Assembly (NCBI GenBank): GCA_900102115.1
Contig: FNAW01000002.1
Span: forward strand, 186,001 to 250,000
Length of the DNA: 64,000 nucleotides
Reading direction: 5' to 3'
From: Blastococcus fimeti
Lineage (GTDB): Bacteria > Actinomycetota > Actinomycetes > Mycobacteriales > Geodermatophilaceae
This document shows positions 17,079 through 25,377 of the stretch, piece after piece. The position numbers and the translations under genes are program-made. Positions within the stretch are counted from its first letter, which is position 1. Each line of letters begins with the position of its first letter. The notes below the pieces were generated by a model. The model searched no databases. It had not been told where the DNA came from and was given only the letters and a program-made list of their open reading frames with translations.

Positions 17079-17945
17079 ATGACCCAGGTACGACCAGGCG
17101 CTCCCGGCGGCCGCCCGCCCCGCAAGCGGCCGGCGCGGGTGGCCGAGGTGCTGCGCACCTCGCGGATCACGCCGCACATGATCCGCGTCGTCCTCGGCGG
17201 CGAGGGGCTGGCCGACTTCCCTGCCGGCGACTTCACCGACCACTACGTGAAGCTGCAGCTCCCGCCGGCCGGCGCCTCCTACCAGGCCCCCTACGACGCC
17301 GACGAGCTGCGCGAGACTCTCCCCCCGGAGCAGTGGCCGGTCACCCGCACCTACACGGTGCGCGCCTGGGACGCCGCGACCGGCGAGCTCACCATCGACT
17401 TCGTGCACCACGGCGACGTCGGCGTGGCGGGCCCGTGGGCGGCGGCCGCGCAGCCCGGCGACCGGATCCAGTTCATGGGCCCCGGCGGCGCCTACCGCCC
17501 GCACCCCGACGCCGACTGGCACCTGCTCGCCGGTGACGAGGCGGCGCTGCCCGCGATCGCCGCGGCCCTCGACGGGCTCCCTGCCGGCACGCGGGCGCTG
17601 GCGTTCGTCGAGGTGGCCGGCCCCGAGGAGGAGCAGGACCTCGCGCTCTCCCCCGGCACCGAGCTGCGCTGGCTGCACCGCGGGGACGCCGCCCCGGGCG
17701 AGGCGCTCGTCGCCGCCGTCCTCGGCACGGAGCTGCCGGCCGGCCGCGGGCACCTCTTCGTCCACGGGGAGGCCTACGCCGTCCGCGAGCTGCGCCGGCA
17801 CCTGCGCGGGCTGTACGGCCTGGCCCCCGAGTGGACGTCGATCTCCGGCTACTGGCGGCGCGGCGACACCGAGGACGGCTGGCAGTCCACCAAGCAGGAG
17901 TGGAACGCCCGGATCGAGGCCGAGGAGGCCCCCGCGACCGCCTGA
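17079..17945 (+). CDS. Siderophore-interacting protein (FAD-dependent ferric reductase)
   Basis: 288 residues of the ViuB/SIP family: N-terminal FAD-binding beta-barrel (RITPHMIRVVLGGEGLADF; DHYVKLQLP; VTRTYTVRAWD as the RxYT FAD motif), and an NAD(P)-binding half ending in HLFVHGEAYAVRELRRHL and ISGYWRRGDTEDGW. It reduces ferric siderophores in the cytoplasm to release iron. It probably has its own promoter (see 17049) and is followed on the same strand by a quinone reductase gene, 79 bp away. Confidence 0.92.
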   Translation: MTQVRPGAPGGRPPRKRPARVAEVLRTSRITPHMIRVVLGGEGLADFPAGDFTDHYVKLQLPPAGASYQAPYDADELRETLPPEQWPVTRTYTVRAWDAATGELTIDFVHHGDVGVAGPWAAAAQPGDRIQFMGPGGAYRPHPDADWHLLAGDEAALPAIAAALDGLPAGTRALAFVEVAGPEEEQDLALSPGTELRWLHRGDAAPGEALVAAVLGTELPAGRGHLFVHGEAYAVRELRRHLRGLYGLAPEWTSISGYWRRGDTEDGWQSTKQEWNARIEAEEAPATA

Positions 17946-18024
17946 GCCGCGGGCCGGGGCTCTGCCTGCGTCCCGGCGTCTGACAAGCTCGGGAGGACCA
18001 CCGACCCCCACCGCAGGAGGACCC

Positions 18025-18993
18025 GTGCGCGCCGCCCAGATCTCCACCCTCGACGGCCCCCGGGCGATCCAGGTCGTCGACGTCCCCGAGCCCGAGGCCG
18101 GCGACAAGGTCCTCATCGACGTGCACGTCGCCGGGGTCACCTACCCCGAGGTGCTGCAGAGCCGCGGCGAGTACCAGATGAAGCCGCCGCTGCCGTTCAC
18201 CCCCGGCAGCGAGGTGGCCGGCGTGGTCCGCTCCGCCCCCGAGGGCAGCGGGTTCACCGCCGGCCAGCGGGTCGCGGCCTTCCCGTCGCTCGGCGGGTTC
18301 GCCGAGGTCGTCGCCGCGGCGCCGTCGCTGACCTTCGCCCTGCCGGACGGCGTCAGCTTCGAGCAGGGCGCCGCGCTGCCGATGAACTACCTGACCATGC
18401 ACTTCGCGCTCCGCCGTCGCGGGCAGCTCCGCGAGGGCGAGACCGTGCTGGTGCACGGCGCCGCCGGCGGCCTCGGGACGGCGGCCGTCCAGCTGGCCAA
18501 GGCCTACGGCACCCGCGTGTTCGCCGTCGTCTCCAGCGACGCCAAGGGCGAGGTCGCCCGCGCCGCCGGGGCCGACGAGATCGTGCCCGCCGACGGCTTC
18601 CGCGACGCGGTCAAGGAGCTCACCGGCGGCCGCGGTGTCGACGTCGTCGTCGACCCCGTGGGCGGCGACCGGTTCACCGACTCGCTGCGCAGCCTCGGCC
18701 GCGAGGGCCGGATCCTGGTGCTCGGCTTCACCGGCGGGGAGATCCCCACCGTCAAGGTGAACCGGCTGCTGCTCAACAACGTCTCCGTCGTCGGCGTCGG
18801 CTGGGGCGCGTTCTGGTCCACCGGTGCGCCCGGCTTCCCGAAGGAGCAGTGGGAGGAGCTCTACCCGCTGCTCGAGAGCGGAAAGCTGGACCCGGTCCTG
18901 GGTTCCGTGCACCCGCTCGAGGACGTCGTCGCGGCCGTGACCGAGCTCGACGAGCGGCGGGCCGCCGGCAAGGTGCTCCTGCGCGTCCGCTGA
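18025..18993 (+). CDS. NADPH:quinone oxidoreductase family protein (zinc-free MDR)
   Basis: 322 residues from a GTG preceded by CAGGAGGACCC. Rossmann motif VLVHGAAGGLGTAAVQLAKAYG, followed by DVVVDPVGGDRFTDSLRSL and a late GKVLLRVR, typical of the QOR group; no zinc cysteines are seen. It reduces quinones or enoyl substrates with NADPH. The N-terminus (ITYPEVLQSRGEY-like VTYPEVLQSRGEYQMKP) matches the quinone oxidoreductase signature. Confidence 0.88.
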   Translation: MRAAQISTLDGPRAIQVVDVPEPEAGDKVLIDVHVAGVTYPEVLQSRGEYQMKPPLPFTPGSEVAGVVRSAPEGSGFTAGQRVAAFPSLGGFAEVVAAAPSLTFALPDGVSFEQGAALPMNYLTMHFALRRRGQLREGETVLVHGAAGGLGTAAVQLAKAYGTRVFAVVSSDAKGEVARAAGADEIVPADGFRDAVKELTGGRGVDVVVDPVGGDRFTDSLRSLGREGRILVLGFTGGEIPTVKVNRLLLNNVSVVGVGWGAFWSTGAPGFPKEQWEELYPLLESGKLDPVLGSVHPLEDVVAAVTELDERRAAGKVLLRVR

Positions 18994-19011
18994 GCTTCCC
19001 CGGCTGCGGCG

Positions 19012-19374
19012 CTACTCCCCCAGGAGGCGCCGCAGCCGGCGCAGGGCCGTGGTCGCGACCCGGACCCCGAAGTGCAGCAGGTCGGCCCACTCGGCCGGCC
19101 GCGGCGTCGCCGTCGGAGCCGCGGCCGGGCGGACCCGCCGGTCCACGACCGGCACCGGCTCGGCCGCCGGGGTCGGCACGATCGGGGCCTCGGCGGCGGG
19201 CCCGCCCGCGGCCGGCGGGAGGAGCACGTCCAGCGCCGCGTGCGTGCGCCGGGGCGCGCGCAGCGAGGCGAAGGACGGGATCGGCGGAGCCGCGGGCGAC
19301 TCCTCGTCGTCGGCGCCCCGTCCACGACCGGTGGTCGGCACGGCGGGTTCCTCCAGGTCGCGCTCGGGGGTCAC
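19012..19374 (-). CDS. Hypothetical Pro/Ala-rich protein
   Basis: 120 residues. The first 85 are low-complexity, Pro- and Ala-rich with scattered acids and are likely disordered; the last 35 form an amphipathic basic helix (WADLLHFGVRVATTALRRLRRLL). No family is recognised and no strong ribosome binding site is seen before the GTG. It is convergent with the quinone reductase gene and lies 53 bp downstream of the secreted protein on the same strand. It may be real but could also be a chance frame. Confidence 0.45.
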   Translation of the reverse strand: MTPERDLEEPAVPTTGRGRGADDEESPAAPPIPSFASLRAPRRTHAALDVLLPPAAGGPAAEAPIVPTPAAEPVPVVDRRVRPAAAPTATPRPAEWADLLHFGVRVATTALRRLRRLLGE

Positions 19375-19427
19375 GGCGGCGGCAGGAGAACGGTGCCGCC
19401 CGGGGCCGTCGAGACTAGTGCCGGGCG

Positions 19428-20318
19428 TCAGCGGTAGTTCACGTGCGGGTGGTCCATGTGGTTGGCCGTCGCGCTGCCGCGGTTCTCCATCTGCTTCCAG
19501 GACCCGCCGGGAGAGCTGAGCATCCGCTGCTTCCAGATGATGTAGTCGACGCCGAGCTCGTTCCAGTGCGCGACGTGGTAGGCCACGATCGCGTCCCCGA
19601 GCGCCCCGTTCGCCATGACCATGTAGTCGACCGCCAGGCCCGAGGGGTGCCCGCCCGGGTCGGCGGCGCTGGCGCGGGTGCCGCCGAGGGTGATCGAGGC
19701 CGCCCCCGGCACGTTGCTGACGACGGCGTCCGCCGCCGCCTGCGCCCGGGGGTTGAGGGCCCCGGCGCTGTTGCTGATCTTCGCGCGGGTGGTGGCGGCC
19801 ACCGAACCGGCGGCTCCCGCGACGGCGGCGGCCGGCGCCTTCGCCGCGGGGGCGAGCGCGGCTGCCTTGGCCTGTGCGGCGGCCAGCTCGGCCAGCTGGG
19901 CGAGCTCGGCGGCCTTCTTCGCGGCGGCCTCCTCGGCAGCCCGCCGGGCCGCGGCCTCGGCCTCGGCCCGCTGCTGGTCGAGCACGGCCTGGTCGGCGGC
20001 GGCCTGCGCGACCTGCGCCGCGACCTCGGCGTCCTCGCGGGAGCTGCGGCTGGCCGCCAGGCCGGCGAGCGGCTCGAGCTCCGGGACGTCGGCCGAGTCA
20101 GCTGGCCCGTCCACACCGAGCTGCTGGGCGACGCTGACCGGCTCGGACCGCACCGCCTCGGCCTGGGCTGCGGGGCCGGTGCCCACGACCAGGTTCACGA
20201 CGGCGGCGCCGGCGACGGCGACGCCCAGGTAGATGGCAGGGCGCCGGCCGGCGGCCGGGGGCCGCCGATCAGCGGTGGGACGGAGGTGCAGGGCGGTGAG
20301 GATGGTGCGGGGGTGCAT
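19428..20318 (-). CDS. Exported coiled-coil protein with ARB_07466-like C-terminal domain (cell-wall hydrolase-like)
   Basis: 296 residues: basic start, a membrane/signal helix (YLGVAVAGAAVVNLVVGTGP, about 30-50), a long Ala/Glu/Lys/Gln coiled coil (about 95-165), an Ala-rich linker, and a C-terminal domain of about 110 residues with DPGGHPSGLAVDYMV, YIIWKQRM, SWKQMENRGSATANHMDHPHV. HPSGxAVD and NHxDHPHV are the zinc-site motifs of the ARB_07466-like domain, related to D-Ala-D-Ala peptidases of the M15/LAS type. This suggests a peptidoglycan-acting enzyme outside the membrane. Control by the c-di-AMP riboswitch at 20615-20757 fits, because actinobacterial ydaO leaders usually precede wall hydrolases and resuscitation factors. 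Confidence 0.82.
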   Translation of the reverse strand: MHPRTILTALHLRPTADRRPPAAGRRPAIYLGVAVAGAAVVNLVVGTGPAAQAEAVRSEPVSVAQQLGVDGPADSADVPELEPLAGLAASRSSREDAEVAAQVAQAAADQAVLDQQRAEAEAAARRAAEEAAAKKAAELAQLAELAAAQAKAAALAPAAKAPAAAVAGAAGSVAATTRAKISNSAGALNPRAQAAADAVVSNVPGAASITLGGTRASAADPGGHPSGLAVDYMVMANGALGDAIVAYHVAHWNELGVDYIIWKQRMLSSPGGSWKQMENRGSATANHMDHPHVNYR

Positions 20319-20518
20319 GGGTGCGGGTGCTCCGGGGGGGCGTGCAGCAGCGTCCGACCAGGGACGACGAGGGCTGCGACGGGTGTGCGGTCTGCGGAAC
20401 TGCGGCTCCGGGGCGGGCCGGGACGCGCGGGCAGGCCACCGGTGGGCGGCGTGCGCGGGGCGTGCCGGGGCGCGGGCGTCGGGGAAGGACGGCGCGTGCG
20501 GGGAGCGGCAGGCGGCGC

Positions 20519-20593
20519 TCAGCTGTGCGGGCGGACCCGGGGCTGGTGGTGGCGGGTGGTCCGGGGTCGTGCGGTGGTGCAGGGGCGCGCCAT
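20519..20593 (-). CDS. Possible 24-codon upstream ORF between riboswitch and gene
   Basis: On the minus strand, just after the riboswitch, an ATG at 20593 follows a GGAGAG sequence and opens a 24-codon frame (Arg/Thr/His/Pro-rich, MARPCTTARPRTTRHHQPRV at its start) that ends with TGA at 20519. The stop is 200 bases before the ATG of the exported protein gene. The intervening leader is C-rich. There is no homology evidence; it could be chance or a small translated leader that couples to termination. Confidence 0.3.
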   Translation of the reverse strand: MARPCTTARPRTTRHHQPRVRPHS

Positions 20594-20614
20594 CCGGCGG
20601 CTCTCCGTTCTTCC

Positions 20615-20757
20615 GATACCGCTTGCCGAGTTAGCTGACGGATTCGGGCTCAGAAGTGCCCTACCCGACGGTCGGGTGACCGTTCGGGATTCACCCCAGG
20701 ACTGCGATGGGTCCCCGGCTCACGCCCGTCTCGGACGACGGGACGTGACTCAGCGGT
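20615..20757 (-). ncRNA. c-di-AMP riboswitch (ydaO/yuaA leader)
   Basis: Read on the minus strand, the conserved blocks of the ydaO class appear in order: CGCTGAGTCACG, GCCGGGGACCCA, GGGGTGAATCCCG, GTCGGGTAGGGC, CTGAGCCCGAATCCGTCAGC and TAACTCGGCAAGCG. The two GAATCC elements, the GGTAGGGC and the terminal GTCAGCTAAC are the hallmark core nucleotides of the class. It lies about 300 bases ahead of the exported cell-wall-type gene at 19428-20318, the usual partner in actinobacteria. c-di-AMP binding usually turns such leaders off; no simple terminator with a T-run is visible, so the expression platform is unclear. Confidence 0.93.
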
Positions 20758-20805
20758 GTCCGTCCGGTCTCCCCGGGTGGGGACGTGTCGGCCGTGCGGA
20801 CTGCA

Positions 20806-20836
20806 GTCACGGTAACCACCGTTACGGTTCCGTGAC
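20806..20836 (-). promoter_or_regulatory. GTnAC repeat cluster upstream of the c-di-AMP riboswitch
   Basis: Four GTNAC pentamers lie within 31 bases (GTCAC 20806, GTAAC 20812, GTTAC 20821, GTGAC 20832); read on the minus strand, GTCAC and GTAAC are 11 bases apart. Repeated GTNAC is how MtrA boxes upstream of wall-hydrolase genes look in actinobacteria. The block sits about 50 bases upstream of the riboswitch, in promoter position. Binding by MtrA is inference. Confidence 0.5.
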
Positions 20837-20905
20837 AATCGGCGGCGGCGTGTCGGCGGCGTGACACGCGCCTCGGTGTCGGCACATCTCGCCACCCCAC
20901 CCCGG

Positions 20906-21250
20906 TCAGCGGGGTTCGGTCTCCCCCGTCACGAAGGCGCGCGCCTCGCGCAGCCAGCCGAGGCAGGCCTCCTCGTCGGGCGCGGGGAACTGCACCCACT
21001 CCCGCATCGGCCGGCCGGGCCGTGGCGCGCACGGCAGCCCGCGCCCGTCGGCGATCAGCTCGCGCACCCGGTCGGCCGGCAGCTTCACGGTCAGCTCGGT
21101 CGCCGTCGCGAACCCGTAGAAGCGCCCGCCGGCCGCGATCCCCGGGGACCGGAGCATGCGCCGGCGCTCGTCGTCCGGGTGCGCCGCGAGCAGCCGGGCG
21201 ACGGCGGTGTCGAACACGTCCTGCAGGTCTCTCGGCACGGGCCCGGACAC
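20906..21250 (-). CDS. MmcQ/YjbR- or TfoX-like small protein
   Basis: 114 residues: LRSPGIAAGGRFYGFATATELTVKLPADRVRELIADG and later MREWVQFPAPDEEACLGWLREARAFV. The GRFYGF...LTVKLP...WVQF pattern resembles the MmcQ/YjbR fold and the N-terminal TfoX domain, which share a DNA-binding-like shape; I cannot decide between them. It lies downstream of the TetR gene on the same strand with a 39-bp gap and might share its transcript. Confidence 0.6.
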   Translation of the reverse strand: MSGPVPRDLQDVFDTAVARLLAAHPDDERRRMLRSPGIAAGGRFYGFATATELTVKLPADRVRELIADGRGLPCAPRPGRPMREWVQFPAPDEEACLGWLREARAFVTGETEPR

Positions 21251-21289
21251 GGCGGCCTCCTCGCTGCGGGGGCTCGGGACGGCGGCAGG

Positions 21290-21886
21290 CTAGCGCGCGG
21301 GACGCCGCGGGAGCAGCAGCCGGCGCCCGCAGTCGACGAGGTGCTCGCGCAGGACGTCGTCGTCGAGCGCGGCGCCCGCCGGATCGGCGGCCGGCCCCGG
21401 GAGCCCCGCGAGGAAGAGCGTCGCTGCGACACGGCGGTCGGGCTCCGGGCCGGCGAGCAGCTCGACGATCCGCTGCATCACCCCCATGAGCGCGGGGTTC
21501 TGCTCGAGCAGGTGCCGCACGGCGACGTCGCCCATGAGCACCGACAGGCCCCCGCGGTTGCTGATCAGGAGGTCCACGACGCCGGCGACGATCAGCTCGA
21601 CCCGGCCGCGCCGGCTGCGCTCGGCCGCCGCCGCGTCGGCCAGCCGCTCGAGCTCGTCGAGGGCGGGCCGCAGGGCGGCGAGGACGATCTCGTCCTTGGA
21701 GCGGTAGTGCCAGTAGACCGCGGCCTTGGTCACGCCGAGCGCGTCGGCGATCTTCTGCAGGGAGGTCTCGCTCACGCCCTCCTCGGCGAAGAGCCTGAGC
21801 GCCGCCTGCTCGACGCGCGCGCGACCCGCGCCGGCGCCGCGCTCGACCGTGCCCTCCGACGACGCCGTGCCCGCTGTTCCGCTCAT
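21290..21886 (-). CDS. TetR family transcriptional regulator
   Basis: 198 residues. HTH domain near residues 20-70: RVEQAALRLFAEEGVSETSLQKIADALGVTKAAVYWHYRSKDEIVLAAL, an essentially canonical TetR_N. The C-terminal ligand domain is helical and not assignable. ATG 21886 has GGAGGAGCG directly upstream. It is divergent from the MMPL transporter gene, and two palindromes in the shared promoter region (21921-21960) are probable operators, so it most likely represses itself and the transporter until a ligand appears. Confidence 0.92.
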   Translation of the reverse strand: MSGTAGTASSEGTVERGAGAGRARVEQAALRLFAEEGVSETSLQKIADALGVTKAAVYWHYRSKDEIVLAALRPALDELERLADAAAAERSRRGRVELIVAGVVDLLISNRGGLSVLMGDVAVRHLLEQNPALMGVMQRIVELLAGPEPDRRVAATLFLAGLPGPAADPAGAALDDDVLREHLVDCGRRLLLPRRPAR

Positions 21887-21920
21887 CGCTCCTCCATTGT
21901 CCGCCGACGTGGTCCATCTC

Positions 21921-21960
21921 ACCTAGCCGAGCGGCTAGGTGCAGCCTAGCCGCTCGGCTA
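21921..21960. promoter_or_regulatory. Tandem palindromic operators for the TetR regulator
   Basis: Site 1, ACCTAGCCGAGCGGCTAGGT (21921-21940), is a perfect inverted repeat with 9-bp arms around AG. Site 2 has TAGCCG and CGGCTA around CT (21947-21960). Their centres are 23 bp apart. They sit between the divergent regulator and transporter starts, where a dimeric TetR repressor would block both promoters. Confidence 0.85.
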
Positions 21961-22057
21961 ACCTTCTGGACGCCGGCACGTCGGACTCGTCGACGCGCCC
22001 GAGCCTGCCGCCGCCCCGTCGGGCGCGGCGTCGGGCCACCCCGACCCAGGAGACCTC

Positions 22058-24244
22058 GTGGCAACCCTGCTCTACCGGCTCGGCCGGTTCTCCTTCCGAC
22101 GACGCGGCGTGGTGACCCTCGCCTGGGTGCTGCTGCTCGCCCTCTTCGGCGCCGGCGCGGCCACCCTGTCCGGGCCGACCTCGGACTCGTTCACCATCCC
22201 GGGCGTCGAGTCGATCACGGCGTTCGACACCCTCGAGCAGAAGATGGGCATGGCGGCGGACAACGCCACCGCCCGCGTCGTCTTCACGGTCGACGACGAC
22301 GCCACCCTGGTCGACGGCGCGCAGCGCGAGGCCATCGAGGAGGCGCTCGCGGCGGTCGCGCAGGCGCCGCACGTGGCGTCGGTGACCGACCCGTTCGGAG
22401 AGAACGGCGTCGCCGAGGACGGGCAGACCGCCTACGCCCAGGTGGCCTACGACATCCAGACCATCGACGTCACCGAGGGCGACCGCGAGGCGCTCTTCGA
22501 CGCCGGGCGCAGCGCCGAGAGCGCCGGCCTGCAGGTCGAGTTCGGCGGCGACGCCACCCAGGGCGTGCCGGAGCAGAGCGCCGCCGAGGTCATCGGCCTG
22601 CTGGTCGCCGCGCTGGTCCTGGCCCTGACCTTCGGCTCGCTGGTCGCCGCGGGGCTGCCGCTGCTCACCGCGATCATCGGCGTGGCCCTCGGCGTCTCCG
22701 GCGTCACGATCGCCACCGGCTTCGTCGAGCTGAGCTCGAGCACCCCGACGCTGGCCCTGATGCTCGGCCTCGCGGTCGCCATCGACTACGCGCTGTTCAT
22801 CGTGTCCCGCTACCGCCACGAGCTGTTCCTCGGCCGGGAGCCGGAGGAGGCCGCCGGCCGCGCCGTGGGCACCGCCGGGTCCGCAGTCGTCTTCGCCGGC
22901 CTGACGGTCGTCATCGCGCTCTCCGCGCTCTCCGTCGTCGGTGTGCCGTTCCTCACCGCCATGGGCCTGGCCGCCGCGGGCACCGTCGCGGTCGCCGTCG
23001 TCATCGCGCTGACCCTGCTGCCCGCGGTGCTCGGCTTCGCCGGGCTCCGGATCCTGGGCAGGCGCGGGCGCGCCCGGCTCGAGGCCGAGGAGACGGCGAG
23101 GTCGCCCTTCGGTGAGCGCTGGGGCCGCGCCCTGATCCGCCACCGGCTGGTCGCCCTGCTGGTCACCGCCGGCGCGCTCCTCGTCGTCGCCGTCCCGGCG
23201 CTGGACCTGGAGCTGGGGCTGCCCGACGAGAGCACGTCGGCGCCGGACACCACCCAGCGCCAGGCCTACGACCAGCTCAGCGAGGGCTTCGGCCCCGGGT
23301 TCAACGGCCCGCTGCTGGTCCTGGTCGAGGGCTCCGGGGCCGACGGTGCGGTGGCCGGCGCCGAGCGGGCGCAGGCGGCCATCGCCGGCCTGGCCGACGT
23401 CGAGGTCGTCGCCCCGCCGCAGTTCAACGAGGCGCGCGACACCGCGGTGATGACCGTCATCCCCGGCAGCGGCCCGTCGACCGACGCCACCCAGGGCCTG
23501 GTCACCACCATCCGCGACCTGGCGCCGGACCTGCGCGCCGACGCCGGGGTCTCGCTCGCCGTCACGGGCGTCACGGCGGTCACGCTCGACGTCGCCGACA
23601 AGCTGAACGCGGCGATGCTGCCGTACCTGCTCGTCGTCGTCGGGCTGGCGTTCCTCCTCCTGCTGCTGGTCTTCCGCAGCATCCTGGTGCCGCTGAAGGC
23701 GGTTCTGGGCTTCCTGCTCAGCGTCGTCGCCACGTTCGGCGCCGTCGTCGCGATCTTCCAGTGGGGCTGGCTCGGGGGCCTGTTCGGCGTCGAGTCCACC
23801 GGGCCGATCATCAGCCTGCTGCCGATCTTCCTGATCGGCGTGCTGTTCGGCCTGGCCATGGACTACGAGGTCTTCCTCGTCACGCGGATGCGCGAGGAGT
23901 ACGTCCACGGGGCCACGCCCGACGAGGCGGTCGTCGGCGGCATGCGCCACGGCACCCGCGTGGTCACCGCGGCGGCGCTCATCATGATCAGCGTCTTCGC
24001 CGGCTTCATCCTGTCCGGCGAGCCGATCATCAAGACGATGGGCTTCGCGCTGGCGTTCGGCGTCGCGGTGGACGCGTTCCTCATCCGCATGACGATCGTC
24101 CCGGCCGTGCTCTCGCTGCTCGGCCGCTGGGCCTGGTGGCTGCCCGCCTGGCTGGACCGGCTGCTGCCGAACGTCGACGTCGAGGGCGAGAAGCTCACCC
24201 GCGAGCTCGCGGACGAGCCCGCACGGGAGCCCGTCCCCGTCTGA
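22058..24244 (+). CDS. MMPL family transporter
   Basis: 728 residues with twelve predicted helices in two RND-like halves. Each half has the extracytoplasmic porter region (for example FTIPGVESITAFDTLEQKMG; DTTQRQAYDQLSEGFGPGF) followed by five helices; family motifs are GLAVAIDYALFIVSRYRHE and the matching GLAMDYEVFLVTRMREEY, which carry the proton-relay Asp-Tyr pairs. It exports lipids, siderophores or drugs using the proton gradient. GTG 22058 has CCCAGGAGACCTC upstream. Control by the adjacent TetR protein is likely. Confidence 0.93.
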   Translation: MATLLYRLGRFSFRRRGVVTLAWVLLLALFGAGAATLSGPTSDSFTIPGVESITAFDTLEQKMGMAADNATARVVFTVDDDATLVDGAQREAIEEALAAVAQAPHVASVTDPFGENGVAEDGQTAYAQVAYDIQTIDVTEGDREALFDAGRSAESAGLQVEFGGDATQGVPEQSAAEVIGLLVAALVLALTFGSLVAAGLPLLTAIIGVALGVSGVTIATGFVELSSSTPTLALMLGLAVAIDYALFIVSRYRHELFLGREPEEAAGRAVGTAGSAVVFAGLTVVIALSALSVVGVPFLTAMGLAAAGTVAVAVVIALTLLPAVLGFAGLRILGRRGRARLEAEETARSPFGERWGRALIRHRLVALLVTAGALLVVAVPALDLELGLPDESTSAPDTTQRQAYDQLSEGFGPGFNGPLLVLVEGSGADGAVAGAERAQAAIAGLADVEVVAPPQFNEARDTAVMTVIPGSGPSTDATQGLVTTIRDLAPDLRADAGVSLAVTGVTAVTLDVADKLNAAMLPYLLVVVGLAFLLLLLVFRSILVPLKAVLGFLLSVVATFGAVVAIFQWGWLGGLFGVESTGPIISLLPIFLIGVLFGLAMDYEVFLVTRMREEYVHGATPDEAVVGGMRHGTRVVTAAALIMISVFAGFILSGEPIIKTMGFALAFGVAVDAFLIRMTIVPAVLSLLGRWAWWLPAWLDRLLPNVDVEGEKLTRELADEPAREPVPV

Positions 24245-24256
24245 CCGAGTCGGGGA

Positions 24257-25105
24257 TCAGAGGCGGCGCAGGGCCTGCATGGCCTGCGCCGCCATCTGCG
24301 CCTCACCGAGGGCGTTCGGATGCACGACCACCGGGTTGGTGCCGAGCAGCACCGGCTCGATCCAGCGGACGCCGATCGGCTGGCAGGCGTCGTGGCCCTC
24401 GGACACCCGGGTCATGTCGACGTAGGTCACGCCGGCGACCTTCGCGGCCCGCCTGATCGCGTCGTTGAGCGTCGCCTGGACGCCGCGCAGGTAGGGGACG
24501 TCGCCGGTGGCCACGGGCATCTGCGCGAAGCAGCCACCGCTGGCCGGCAGGATCGAGGGGTAGCCGAGGATCGCGATCTCGGCCCGCGGCGCCTTGGCGC
24601 GCACCGCCTTCAGCACCTGCACCAGCGACGGGTAGGTCGTCGAGGTGATGGTGTCCTGGAACGACGAGCCGTACTGGTCCCGGCAGGGGCTGCCCGTCCC
24701 CAGCGTCGAGGCCCCCGCGATGCCGCACCGGATGATCGAGTCGATGAACACGCCGCTGTCGTTGCCACCGATGGTCATCGTGACCACCTGCGTGTCGGCC
24801 GTGACCGCGTCGAGCTGCGGGGCCACGCCGGGGTACTGCCCGGTCAGGTAGTCACCGGTGTCGGCGCCCCCGCAGGTGACGTCGGTGAGCTGGGCCCCGG
24901 TCGCCGCGGCGATGACGTGCGGGTAGTTCGCCGTCGAGCGCAGGCACTGCGGCGGCGCGGTCAGGTCGGGCGGCAGGACGCCGGAGGCTGCGCTGTAGGA
25001 GTCCCCCAGCGCCACGTAGCGGACAGGCCCGCCGGCCGAGGCCGCGGGTGCGACCAGGACCAGGGCCGCGACGAGGGCGGACAGGCAGGCGGCGAGACGG
25101 CGCAC
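24257..25105 (-). CDS. Secreted SGNH/GDSL-family lipase/esterase
   Basis: 282 residues with a signal peptide (MRRLAACLSALVAALVLVAP...ASA-GG). Block I YVALGDSYSAASG with the nucleophile Ser, block III IGGNDSGVF, and the catalytic HPN in VVHPNALGEAQMA. Six cysteines in the mature part (LRSTANY-side PPQC, VTCGG, RCGIAG, SPCRD, GGCFAQ, HDACQ) suggest three disulfides, as in Streptomyces SGNH esterases and lipases. It is convergent with the MMPL gene (12 bp between stops) and divergent from pckG, with a 272-bp shared upstream region. Confidence 0.92.
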   Translation of the reverse strand: MRRLAACLSALVAALVLVAPAASAGGPVRYVALGDSYSAASGVLPPDLTAPPQCLRSTANYPHVIAAATGAQLTDVTCGGADTGDYLTGQYPGVAPQLDAVTADTQVVTMTIGGNDSGVFIDSIIRCGIAGASTLGTGSPCRDQYGSSFQDTITSTTYPSLVQVLKAVRAKAPRAEIAILGYPSILPASGGCFAQMPVATGDVPYLRGVQATLNDAIRRAAKVAGVTYVDMTRVSEGHDACQPIGVRWIEPVLLGTNPVVVHPNALGEAQMAAQAMQALRRL

Positions 25106-25377
25106 GGGAGAACTCCAGCCGGGTGGGAACGGGGCGCCCGGGACAACGACGACGACCCTCCGGCGTTACGCAGGTCACACGCGCGAGCGGGGAAAGTACT
25201 TCTTCCGGATGCCCGGCGACGGCCTGCAGGCCTCCCGACGTACTCCTGCCGTAACAGGCCTGACACCATTCCCGGAGTTTCCCGATCACGGGGCCGTCCC
25301 GCAGGCGCGCGAGTGCCGCGGTGGCTGGATCCCGCCTGGGAAGAGAAGGTGGGTCGTAGCGGATGGAGAGGATCCTC

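Noticed and set aside
21935..23950. A 671-codon frame antisense to the MMPL transporter
   Set aside because: Gln/Asp/Arg/Gly-rich noise typical of the reverse frame of a GC-rich gene; no domain.
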